Positions 7,696-16,258 of a stretch of DNA of 64,000 nt are shown here, one piece after another (position 1 is the first letter of the stretch; each line of letters opens with the position of its first letter). This DNA is from PRDV01 sp963710865. GTDB lineage: Bacteria; Babelota; Babeliae; Babelales; Babelaceae. Under the pieces are notes generated by a model, which made no database searches, was not told where the DNA came from, and was given only the letters and a program-made list of their open reading frames with translations. The stretch lies in assembly GCA_963710865.1 (NCBI GenBank), contig CAVQBR010000001.1, positions 123,836-187,835 on the forward strand. The letters run 5' to 3'. Both the position numbers and the translations under genes were made by a program.

Positions 7696-9768
7696 TTAGT
7701 TTCGCGTTTCGATAATATGAATACTGCGCTGAACGGTTGTTCTGTCAATCAGTAAAATATCGATCAGGTGAGCACCTGAAAGTTCTTCCAGGAGAGCGGT
7801 ATAGGTATTTTGGTCACTCTCAGTCACATCAACGATGAGATGTTCAGCATAACCAGCATTGATATGCGCTAGCACCCTTTGAATACAATCACTTGTCTGA
7901 AGAACCACACACCAGAGCTTTCCTGATTCTTCTTGAAATATCCCCGTACCGAGATAGCGCATATCCCCTATGTAGCCTTGTTCTTGAGCGGCTACGACAA
8001 CGAGAGCCTTATCGATCATTTCTGTACTCCTTTCTGCAGATAAAAGATCCCAGCAGGGATTGCATTTCAGTTTTTGTAGCTTCTGTATAGTTTTTTGCAA
8101 TGTTTCGTAAGATTGGTCTTTGCTCCCTTTAACAAATCCCATATGTAAAAACTCCTGAGCTTCTCTTACCAGATCAGGACCATGTACTTGCATAAGCGCA
8201 GCAACACGTTCTGTCCAGCGCTTCATATGAGAGTGAAGTTCTTTAGAAGCAACCAACGTCCGATCTTGTACCCCTCGAGTGACTGCTTTTACGCTCTCTT
8301 CTAAGCAGCCCGCTTTCATTGCTGACGAAAACAAGCGATGAAGAGTTTTAAGCAGGACTGAACTGCCGGCAATATCGAGCCCCACTTTTGCACATGACGC
8401 CCCAATATCATAGGGTCTATTCTCGATGACTGCTTCTCTCAGCTTTTTTACATGACCAATGAGCTCTTGCGCATTAGCATACACATAAAACAAAACAGCT
8501 CCCAGTGCATAAGCAGGAACTACCGCCGGACGCAAAAACCTCAAGGGAATGTGCATCCCTGAAACAACAGCTGGTATTGCTACGAGAGACTTTGCTGTTT
8601 TCAGTTCATCTCGAGCACCTTTACATACCTGACCCAGTACTCGTAGGCATTCAATAAGCTCACGAGCTTGTTCCACCTTTTTCCCATCAGTAAGACCAAC
8701 AATGACTGGAGAAGCATCTGCGATAATTGGCTTAAACAGATTATCAGTCCGATATGCATCCATAAGCCGAGTTCCCTGTAAAATAACCTGATTCTGCTCT
8801 TGCGTAGGATAGCGCAGCTTAAGAAGTTCTGGATCAATGTTGAAGGCACGGCCAAGATCAGTCACTTTTGCATTCTCTTCAGCTATACGTTTCTCTTCCT
8901 GAGCCTTCTGTTGATAGGCCACCATCGCTAACAGTGCTTGATATTCATTACGCCTCTGCGCTTGAGAAGTAAATTCGACTGTATTTGCATGTACCGCGAT
9001 GCGTTGAGCAAACGCAGCCAACGCTGGTAGATCTGAAGGGCTTACCCCTGCGTAGAGATTAAGTGCCTTTTGTATCTGCTTAGATGCTATCTCAGCCTCA
9101 CTCGAAGCTAACTTTTTCGTCGCACCCTGCTCTATGGCCTCGAGATCTGCGGCAAGTCGTTCTTCCATTCGAATTGCTTGGGAAGCAGAAAGCAGCGCAA
9201 ATTCTTCAGCTTCAGAAGCAGATTTGTTCTTTTGCTTGTACTGATTAAGCGTACCGTGATATGACCGAGCTTGATTCTTTCTCTGCTTCAAAATCCGTAG
9301 GTGGTCTCGGGCGCATCGTTGGGCGGCAGCAGAAAGCTTTTCAATACCTTTCATCTGTTTCAATCGTTTTTCTAATAACTTCCAGATCCCGCCATCTGCT
9401 CTTTTGTCAAGAGTTTCGTAGCAAAGGACAAAGTGCTCATCACTCATACAGGCTAGTAACTCTTTGAGCTCAGCGGCGGAACATGTTTGGATGTAACCTT
9501 TCATTTCTTCGACGGTACGCATACAAGCATAGTCCTTAATTACCTTCGAAATCGGTGCACGCTTCTGCGGCTTATCATTCAAAGCGGGCTGTATGCCGAG
9601 GCAGCAGAGTGGTTCCTTATGTGAAAACAAAAGATGGTCGAATGTTCGCCGATGCTGGGCCCTCCACCCAGGTATGGAGCCAGACTGAGAGCAGTCCCCA
9701 ACCATATGGAAAGTAGTGGCATAGGCTGCACAAAATGACAAACAGGAGACAAGCAGATAGAAATACAT
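7696..9768 (-). CDS. Secreted 690-residue protein of unknown function, alpha-helical
   Basis: I do not recognise a family. A signal peptide (about residues 1-18) is followed by a long, mostly helical, charged region with coiled-coil character (about 120-290), a hydrophobic stretch near 410-435, and a more globular C-terminal part (about 590-690) with alternating hydrophobic segments such as LIVDVTESD and IDILLIDRTTVQ, which read like beta-strands of a small alpha/beta domain. Cysteines are scattered. The start has a GGGAGGG site eight bases upstream. A long stalk with a small terminal domain would fit a secreted effector or toxin-like layout, but this is speculation. Confidence 0.75.
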   Translation of the reverse strand: MYFYLLVSCLSFCAAYATTFHMVGDCSQSGSIPGWRAQHRRTFDHLLFSHKEPLCCLGIQPALNDKPQKRAPISKVIKDYACMRTVEEMKGYIQTCSAAELKELLACMSDEHFVLCYETLDKRADGGIWKLLEKRLKQMKGIEKLSAAAQRCARDHLRILKQRKNQARSYHGTLNQYKQKNKSASEAEEFALLSASQAIRMEERLAADLEAIEQGATKKLASSEAEIASKQIQKALNLYAGVSPSDLPALAAFAQRIAVHANTVEFTSQAQRRNEYQALLAMVAYQQKAQEEKRIAEENAKVTDLGRAFNIDPELLKLRYPTQEQNQVILQGTRLMDAYRTDNLFKPIIADASPVIVGLTDGKKVEQARELIECLRVLGQVCKGARDELKTAKSLVAIPAVVSGMHIPLRFLRPAVVPAYALGAVLFYVYANAQELIGHVKKLREAVIENRPYDIGASCAKVGLDIAGSSVLLKTLHRLFSSAMKAGCLEESVKAVTRGVQDRTLVASKELHSHMKRWTERVAALMQVHGPDLVREAQEFLHMGFVKGSKDQSYETLQKTIQKLQKLKCNPCWDLLSAERSTEMIDKALVVVAAQEQGYIGDMRYLGTGIFQEESGKLWCVVLQTSDCIQRVLAHINAGYAEHLIVDVTESDQNTYTALLEELSGAHLIDILLIDRTTVQRSIHIIETRN

Positions 9769-10011
9769 GAAATGCCCTCCCAGGCGAGAAGATTATTGTT
9801 GTTTAATTTTTACTCAGGGCACTATAATACAAAAAAAAATGGCTGTCTATACTTTTTCGAAGAGATGCGTAAACATTTTTTTCTGAATTGAAGAGCGCCG
9901 AGAAAAAACTACTTCGCCAAAGAGCTCTTCTTGCAAAAAAATACAAGAGGACAATTGGACACAAGATCGTTATTATAAAACAACGTTAGTCTGAAGAGAG
10001 ATCACCTCTGA

Positions 10012-11298
10012 CTAGTATCCCAGTACGGGAAGTGTATCAAATACGGGAGACCACGAAGGGCACGTGCAATATTCGTCAAGAGAAGTTATGAATGTCCGTT
10101 TCTTCATAACAACATGCATGAGAGCAATACGGCTTTCCCGTCCTTGCTGAAAGCAATACACGAGATAATTACCACAGGGAGACCAACAGCAATCGATTTT
10201 ATTTCCGCTATCACTGGTCAACTGATACTGCTGGTGAGTCTTGCAATCATAAATACAGAGCTGCATAACACCCTGTATTCTCTTAGAGTAAGCAATTTTG
10301 TCATTCTGTGCACAATAACTTGGGCCAACGCAGTAGCCATCCTGAGTGAGAAGCTTGATAGAATTAGTCGCGGGACTGTATCGGCATATCTGAGGACCTG
10401 AGCTGCCCTGTCGAATTTTGCGCGAATCGGTACAGAATATAATATCGCCATTTGCAAGCAACGTCGGGGATACGTTCTTGCCATCATTCTTGATAACGGG
10501 TGTATGCAGACCCTTCTTTTCCCTTTCATCATAACTATACTGCCAAATAGTCCCCGAACGACAATACACCGCTTTGTTATTATCATGAGATACGGAAATA
10601 CCTACACAGGTCCCATTAAGATTAAGGACAATCGTTTTCTTACCCTGAAGCGTTACCGAAATAAGTCTGACATTTGAGCGAGTAAACTCAGAGCAGAACA
10701 AGCACGGAAACTGGGTATTGTGATGCCAATAGAGACTCACATAAGTTCCCGGTTTTTTAATAATCTCTTGTTCAAATGAGCCATCACTATTAACAACACA
10801 GACTACCGAACGTTGCCGTTTCGCTGGACCGATCTTTCTTTTTACATAAGCTATCTTCGTAGAAAAGGAACTCGATTGCTTAGTAAGTACCGGCCAAAGC
10901 TCATCAGCAATATGAGCAGCATACCCATGAGCTAAGGTCCCTCGCTTTGCATAGCTCTTACCTTTAATAAGATGCCCATCATGAACATCATAGAGACGCC
11001 ATTGAACATGCTTTTTATCGGGAGACTGACTCAAAAACAGCTCAAGCGGATAGGACTTATCAAGCAGTTTCTCAAGCTCCGATGCAGTTGAAGGGGCGGT
11101 GCACCCTTTAACCTTTACTCGAAACTGACCACTCCTTTGAATATTTTGTGCAAGGAGCTCAGCAATGTGATACAGCTCAGCATCTTGTTCTGGCGTTACC
11201 GCTATAAGAAATGGTAATGCTTCTTTTTGCACCCCTTCAGATAGTGCCAAATGATCGATTGCTTGTAATGAACTTATAAAGAGCAAGAATGACAGCAT
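10012..11298 (-). CDS. tolB: Tol system translocation protein TolB, periplasmic beta-propeller
   Basis: The 428-residue protein has a signal peptide, an N-terminal alpha/beta domain (about residues 25-135), and a C-terminal propeller with repeated WS/Y-P-G/N-type blades such as CCWSPCGNYLVYC and CPSWSPVFD. It is the last gene of tolQ-tolR-tolA-tolB and starts nine bases past the tolA stop. In other bacteria TolB links the inner-membrane TolQRA motor to Pal and peptidoglycan. No pal gene follows here. It is cysteine-rich for a TolB, which suits a cell with a DsbD pathway. Confidence 0.85.
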   Translation of the reverse strand: MLSFLLFISSLQAIDHLALSEGVQKEALPFLIAVTPEQDAELYHIAELLAQNIQRSGQFRVKVKGCTAPSTASELEKLLDKSYPLELFLSQSPDKKHVQWRLYDVHDGHLIKGKSYAKRGTLAHGYAAHIADELWPVLTKQSSSFSTKIAYVKRKIGPAKRQRSVVCVVNSDGSFEQEIIKKPGTYVSLYWHHNTQFPCLFCSEFTRSNVRLISVTLQGKKTIVLNLNGTCVGISVSHDNNKAVYCRSGTIWQYSYDEREKKGLHTPVIKNDGKNVSPTLLANGDIIFCTDSRKIRQGSSGPQICRYSPATNSIKLLTQDGYCVGPSYCAQNDKIAYSKRIQGVMQLCIYDCKTHQQYQLTSDSGNKIDCCWSPCGNYLVYCFQQGRESRIALMHVVMKKRTFITSLDEYCTCPSWSPVFDTLPVLGY

Positions 11299-11307
11299 GA
11301 TCGTTCC

Positions 11308-12249
11308 CTAGGTGATTACGAGATTTATTCTTTTTACATACTTACTACGTTGAAATTGAGATTTTACGAGCGCATCTTTTATAGCAGCGTACAATGCTAA
11401 GGGTTCGTTCCCTCGAGGACTAATAGCAGCAGCTTTTCCGTCAACGATATCGAATGATATCGTAAACGGTTCATGTTCTTCAAATCCAGGTGGAATGCGG
11501 TAATGACAATGAACTTCTTGTACTATGTCGTTACCAGTGCCACTACCTTCATCTCCTAATTCAATGGTTTCAGCGGCACCTCCAGCATATGATCCCCCTT
11601 GCTGATAGTGACCAGGCGATCCTGGATGAGAATTAGTGGGCTCACTCTTTGCTGTCTCTTGCACTAAAGACTTTTGCGCAGCAACTGGTGGCTCTACCTG
11701 TTTCGGTGGCTGAGGTTGAACTTTCGGCTGAGGCTTTGCAGGTTCGGCTTGTACCGGAGCACTCTGCGGCTCAGGTTTTTTCTCTTCCGGTTTTGAGCGC
11801 TTAAGCGTACTGAACTTCTTCTTAAGCTCAGAAAATGCCGGTACCACTGCCGGCTCAGGTGGTGCTACTTTTTCTATGACCTTTTCAACCTGCTTTGCGC
11901 GTTTTTCAGGCACTGCGGGAACCTTTTTGACTTCGGGTTTGGCATTCTCTTTAACAGGAGCTTTTTCAGGAAGGGGAGCCTCAACAGACTTAAGAGGAAC
12001 AGGTACCGCTACCTCCTCCGTCTGCGCAGCTACTGCACCAGAACCCTGAGAGGAACCACCCTGCTTGCCAGCACGGCGCCCCATGGTCACATGAGCTCCC
12101 ATTTTTCCAGACAATACGAGCGGCTGTTCGCTACGAAACTGACTTAAAAAAAGCAGAGCAACAAGAGCCCCATGGAGGAGACAAGAAAGGCTTATAATCC
12201 TCAATACGAGGTGCTTACTACTACGCTCTTTCTGTGGAGAGAACCACAT
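11308..12249 (-). CDS. tolA: TolA/TonB-like energy-transducing protein
   Basis: The protein has a cytoplasmic N-terminus, one transmembrane helix (about residues 17-37), a long Pro/Lys/Glu/Ala-rich spacer (about 75-210), and a C-terminal domain of about 80 residues (EVHCHYRIPPGFEEHEPF onward) typical of TonB/TolA C-termini. I chose the ATG at 12249 (313 residues), which has an AGGAG six bases upstream, over a TTG at 12255. It overlaps the end of tolR by 29 bases, which points to translational coupling. It would transmit proton-motive force from TolQR to TolB and the outer membrane. Confidence 0.85.
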   Translation of the reverse strand: MWFSPQKERSSKHLVLRIISLSCLLHGALVALLFLSQFRSEQPLVLSGKMGAHVTMGRRAGKQGGSSQGSGAVAAQTEEVAVPVPLKSVEAPLPEKAPVKENAKPEVKKVPAVPEKRAKQVEKVIEKVAPPEPAVVPAFSELKKKFSTLKRSKPEEKKPEPQSAPVQAEPAKPQPKVQPQPPKQVEPPVAAQKSLVQETAKSEPTNSHPGSPGHYQQGGSYAGGAAETIELGDEGSGTGNDIVQEVHCHYRIPPGFEEHEPFTISFDIVDGKAAAISPRGNEPLALYAAIKDALVKSQFQRSKYVKRINLVIT

Positions 12250-12634
12250 GCTCAACTCCTGCTACATATTTGATGCTATCAATAATTTTTACTAATGTCC
12301 CTGAAGATACGCGTTGATCACAATTGACATAAACCTTATTTTCTTTCGATCGCTTTACCTGCGAAGCAAGCTCTTGAAGTAAGCCATCGAAGGTATAGGG
12401 TATCTCATTTAACGTAATGCGTTCATGAGAATCAATCGCGACAACTAAAGTAGCACTCTGCTGCCCGCCATCTTCTTTCATTTGCCCTTTTGGCAAATCT
12501 ATATTAAGTGAGTTATGCATAATCGGTGTCGCTATCATAAAGATAACGAGTAAGACCAGCGCTGTATCAATAAGCGGAGTTAACGATACTTCAGGCAAAT
12601 GTAGTTTTTTTCGTCTGCGTCTGCCTATATTCAT
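12221..12634 (-). CDS. tolR: ExbD/TolR-family proton channel subunit
   Basis: The 137-residue protein has a short basic N-terminus, one transmembrane helix (about residues 17-38) carrying the family's essential Asp in SLTPLIDTALVLLVIFM, and a periplasmic domain of about 95 residues. Its ATG overlaps the tolQ stop in an ATGA arrangement (12631-12634). It works with TolQ as the proton-driven motor. Confidence 0.92.
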   Translation of the reverse strand: MNIGRRRRKKLHLPEVSLTPLIDTALVLLVIFMIATPIMHNSLNIDLPKGQMKEDGGQQSATLVVAIDSHERITLNEIPYTFDGLLQELASQVKRSKENKVYVNCDQRVSSGTLVKIIDSIKYVAGVEHVVLSTERA

Positions 12635-13350
12635 GAGAGCTCCATCGAAACCGGCTTATTCGTTTGAAAAGAACTTTTCTGTTCTGAACTAATCATAGTT
12701 CGCATTATCCATTGGCACGTATCGGAGAGCTCAAACAACTCTTTTTCTAGGTTTCGCATACAGCCCGATAGATAGGCATACAGTACTAATGAAGGTATAG
12801 CAACAACTAAGCCACCCATAGTCGTAATAAGAGCTTCAGCAATCCCGGGAGCAACTGCAGCAATATCAGCACTTCGTTGTTGTGCGATTGCCATAAATGC
12901 ATGGATAAGACCCCAAACAGTTCCAAATAATCCAATTAGAGGAGCTGCTTGAGAACTGGTAGCAAGGACTGGGATAAGTGCCTCTTCTTGCGATAACGCT
13001 TCTTCAACTCGTTGATTCATAGAGTTCTGTAATAGATACCAATCTTTATCAGCGATAGTACCCGTTTCTTGCATGCGCAATAATTTTTTGAAATCTGTCA
13101 GAAATCCGGTAATCAGTTCACCAGCAAACCCGCTTTGCATAACAGAAACACGAGCTAAAAAATCTTCCATTGCTTTGGTATTTTGCAATAAGCCTTGAGC
13201 TTGCTTTAAAGCTGCTATTTTCGTCATAATACTCATGCGCTTATAGAACGCTAAAGCCCAACAAGCTATAGACATACCAAGCAAGAGCAGAAGCACCCCT
13301 TTGGTCACAATATCTGTACTACTTATAATCTGCCATAACCCTACGCTCAC
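12631..13350 (-). CDS. tolQ: ExbB/TolQ/MotA-family proton channel subunit
   Basis: The 239-residue protein has three transmembrane regions (about residues 15-37, 132-155 and 172-195). The family core PLIGLFGTVWGLIHAFMAI and GIAEALITTMGGLVVAIPSLV is clear. The start codon is GTG at 13348-13350, with GGAGG five bases upstream; the overlapping ATG at 13352 runs straight into a stop. It is the first gene of the tol operon. The 234-bp gap upstream probably holds the promoter. Confidence 0.92.
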   Translation of the reverse strand: MSVGLWQIISSTDIVTKGVLLLLLGMSIACWALAFYKRMSIMTKIAALKQAQGLLQNTKAMEDFLARVSVMQSGFAGELITGFLTDFKKLLRMQETGTIADKDWYLLQNSMNQRVEEALSQEEALIPVLATSSQAAPLIGLFGTVWGLIHAFMAIAQQRSADIAAVAPGIAEALITTMGGLVVAIPSLVLYAYLSGCMRNLEKELFELSDTCQWIMRTMISSEQKSSFQTNKPVSMELS

Positions 13351-13527
13351 ATGAACCTCCGATAGTCTTTATAAAGTTTTTAGATGCATTCTTAGTGTAC
13401 AAGACATAGCAATTAAAGAAAAGCACAAAAATCGATTCTTTGTACTCGTTCCTGCCAGCATGAACAAATAATGTTGTATTTGACCTGAAGAAAGATAGTC
13501 TCACCAAACTGCTATATTTTTTAAAAC

Positions 13528-13556
13528 TTGTCTAATGAATGAGTAATTCCTATACT
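13528..13556 (+). promoter_or_regulatory. Sigma-70-like promoter for the AAA-ATPase-like gene
   Basis: TTGTCT (13528-13533) and TATACT (13551-13556) are separated by 17 bases and lie 29 bases upstream of the ATG. Confidence 0.6.
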
Positions 13557-13584
13557 CGATCATAGAGCACACAAGGAATTTGCA

Positions 13585-15297
13585 ATGAAAAGACTACTTC
13601 CTCTTGGCCTCTCGAACTACAAGGAGCTTCGAGAAAGCAATAATTACTATATAGACAAAACTCTCCTCATAAAAGACCTTCAAGAAAGCGGCAAAGCAAT
13701 TCTTGTTCCTCGCCCTCGCCGTTTTGGTAAAACCCTTAACCTCTCAATGCTCTACTATTTCTACAACAAGGCGGAACCTACTAATGCCCACCTTTTCGCA
13801 GATACTCAGATTTGGAAACTCCCAGAATATCGTTCCTTGCAAGGTGCTTTTCCCGTAATCTTTATCTCTTTCAAAGCTGTTAATCAATCTAATTTTGCTA
13901 AAATGAAGGCAGCATTTCAATATGTTATTGCTCAAGAGTTTGAAAAGCATACCTATCTTTTGGAAGGAACAACCTTAAGTGTCAAGGAAAAAGATCGCTT
14001 TGAAAGAATCAACGGAGAAAAGGCTACTGAAATTGACTTAGGATTTTCACTTGGCTTTCTCGTGCAAATGCTTGCTCGCTATCACAACAAAAGAGTTATT
14101 CTTCTTCTTGATGAATATGATGTTCCCGTGCAAACGGCATATAGTAATGGTTTCTATGATGAAATTATACCTTTTATCAGAGAGCTTTTAACGGAACCAT
14201 TCGAAGATCAGAGCTCTCTTGAAAAAGGAGTGATAACCGGCAATCTCGCGATTGCAAAAGCAGGCATCTTTTCTGGGCTGAATAATCTGACTGTCCTTAA
14301 CATTACTGATACAAAAATGGCAGAGAGGTTTGGCTTTACTCAAAGCGAAGTCGATGAATTATTGCATTATTATGAATTAGAATCTAAGCGTGATGAGATT
14401 CGCGAATGGTTCAACGGTTATACCTTCGGTGAAACAGCGGGAATCTTCAACCCGTGGTCCGTACTGCAATGTATCTTTCATAATGGTCGCTGTAAAACTT
14501 ACTGGTCAAATACCAGTGATAATCTGTTACTTAAAAGAATCATTGGGGGAGGTCCAGAAGCAATGAAGGCTGACCTTGAGCTTCTTTTTCAGAATAAGCC
14601 GGTTATTAAACCAATCGAAGAAATGCTTGTATTTCCTGAGTTGCACACTAAACCAAACCTAGTCTGGAGTTTGTTGCTTTATTCAGGGTATGTAACCTAT
14701 ACACAGAGCAGAATTAAAGATGGTAAAGAAGAATGGTTCCTTGTCATTCCAAACAAAGAAATAATGAGCATGCTCTCCACTTTGATAACGGATATTTTCA
14801 GCGGAGCAATTTTGTCGGGCGATGCTCAAAAACTACTAGAGGATCTTACACAAGGAAATGTTGAATCCTTTTCTCGCCTTTTACGAAGTTTCATCGAAAA
14901 TAGTATGAGCGCTTTTGATATTACAAACGATGAGCCTGAAAGGATTTATCATCTGTTTATGCTTGGTATCTTAGTTATGCTTAAAGACACATACGATATC
15001 AAATCAAACAGAGAAAGCGGCCTGGGAAGATATGATATAATGATCATTCCTAAAAGCGTACGCTCGCCAGGCATCATCATAGAGTTTAAAAAAGTTCATA
15101 CTGATTCAAGAGAAACACTTGAAACTGCAGCAAAAAAAGCTCTTGATCAAATTTTAGTCAAAAAGTATCAGCAAGAGCTTACTCAGCGAGGTGTTCAGAC
15201 CATTATCGCTTATGGTATAGCTTTTGAAAAACGATCAGTCTTCGTAAAATGTATGCGTATAGAAAAGGGAATTGAAGAGTCTTGTCAGATAGATTAA
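13585..15297 (+). CDS. AAA-ATPase-like protein with C-terminal PD-(D/E)XK nuclease-like domain
   Basis: The 570-residue protein matches the layout of the AAA-ATPase_like/PDDEXK_9 family (formerly DUF1703). It opens with LPLGLSNYKELRESNNYYID, has a P-loop-like PRRFGKT at residues 44-50, a Walker-B-like VILLLDEYD near 175, and a C-terminal nuclease-fold motif G-R-Y-D then IIIEFKK near residues 475-495. Such proteins are multiplied in many host-associated bacteria, and their function is poorly known. It has its own promoter and an AAGGA site. A mobile or defence role is possible but not shown. Confidence 0.85.
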   Translation: MKRLLPLGLSNYKELRESNNYYIDKTLLIKDLQESGKAILVPRPRRFGKTLNLSMLYYFYNKAEPTNAHLFADTQIWKLPEYRSLQGAFPVIFISFKAVNQSNFAKMKAAFQYVIAQEFEKHTYLLEGTTLSVKEKDRFERINGEKATEIDLGFSLGFLVQMLARYHNKRVILLLDEYDVPVQTAYSNGFYDEIIPFIRELLTEPFEDQSSLEKGVITGNLAIAKAGIFSGLNNLTVLNITDTKMAERFGFTQSEVDELLHYYELESKRDEIREWFNGYTFGETAGIFNPWSVLQCIFHNGRCKTYWSNTSDNLLLKRIIGGGPEAMKADLELLFQNKPVIKPIEEMLVFPELHTKPNLVWSLLLYSGYVTYTQSRIKDGKEEWFLVIPNKEIMSMLSTLITDIFSGAILSGDAQKLLEDLTQGNVESFSRLLRSFIENSMSAFDITNDEPERIYHLFMLGILVMLKDTYDIKSNRESGLGRYDIMIIPKSVRSPGIIIEFKKVHTDSRETLETAAKKALDQILVKKYQQELTQRGVQTIIAYGIAFEKRSVFVKCMRIEKGIEESCQID

Positions 15298-15589
15298 CCT
15301 TGCATAACAATAGCGACTCTGACGTCATCTCTAGATCTTAGTCAAAAAAACAAACCAATCGACGCGAAATCACATACAAAAGAGTTGGCTTTACATGCCA
15401 ACTCTTTAAGCCAGTGGTTATAGGTGGCGTAGAAGGGTCGGCCTTCAGGCCTTCCCTTCCCCACAGAACGTAACGAGCGAATTTCTCGCATTACGCTCTT
15501 CAGAAGTTTCCTCCCACATTGAGCAGGCTTGCATCGCGAAAATTTGATTTATCACCAGGAGAAAAATTTCACCAGTTCGCAACGCCCTA
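15298..15589. other. Intergenic stretch with hairpins
   Basis: No gene is visible. It holds the hairpin at 15379-15407 and a second one at 15432-15459 (arms gaaggg and cccttc around a GCC-TTCA-GGC inner stem). It separates the AAA-ATPase-like gene from the convergent ankyrin pseudogene. Confidence 0.5.
15379..15407 (+). terminator. 11-bp perfect hairpin
   Basis: Arms 15379-15389 and 15397-15407 pair without mismatch around a 7-base loop. It lies 82 bases past the AAA-ATPase-like stop and only a short T run closes it. Confidence 0.5.
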
Positions 15590-16190
15590 TTTTCTACTGA
15601 GATTACGATGCGATTAATCGGTTCCCAAATTCTATATCTTGCTCTATCATCTTTATTGTAGTGGCATTACTTAAAGAGCATAGGTACTCACTTACAGCCG
15701 CAATAGAAGCCTCATTATTAGGCACTGAACTTGCTCTCCCATGGCCATTGCTAGCAGCGCAGTGTAATAACCCTGTTGGAATAAGGTAGTTCAACTAAGC
15801 TGTCAATCAAAGCCCCTCTGCTTAATAAGCATTGAATAGCTTCGGCATGACCATTCTCTGAAGCACAATGTAGGGGGATAAGCCATTAACTGCGATACAT
15901 TAATAGAAGCTCCCACATGACCTTACTCAGCAGCGCAGTGCGATGGGGGAAAGTCATTTTCTGCCAATGCATTAACAGTTTCTGCCAAAACATTAACAGA
16001 ACTTCTGAGTAAAGTTATGAGTGTGTCCATATCACCGGCTTGTGCAGCTAGATGCAGAGGCGTATAACCCAAATGAACTAACAAAAACCTTAGTCTTAGA
16101 AATCGCTACATCAGCACAAACAATAGCAGCATTATTAATTTGTTTATCATCACATTCCTTAATTTCCTAAATAAATATTTTAATGATTGA
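15590..16190 (-). pseudogene. Decayed ankyrin-repeat gene
   Basis: On the minus strand, pieces of ankyrin repeats appear in different frames, broken by frameshifts and stops: GYTPLHLAAQAGDMDTL near 16070-16020, SHCAAE near 15940, PLHCASENGHAEAIQCLLSR near 15875-15815, and TGLLHCAASNGHGR near 15775-15740. No frame runs through. It lies directly downstream of the 887-residue ankyrin gene in the same orientation, so it may be its lost 3' continuation or a decayed neighbour. Confidence 0.85.
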
Positions 16191-16258
16191 GGGCCACAAG
16201 ACAATTTTGCTCGCCAAACCCGGCCAATTCAACAACTCTAACTTTTCCTCTCATGCAG

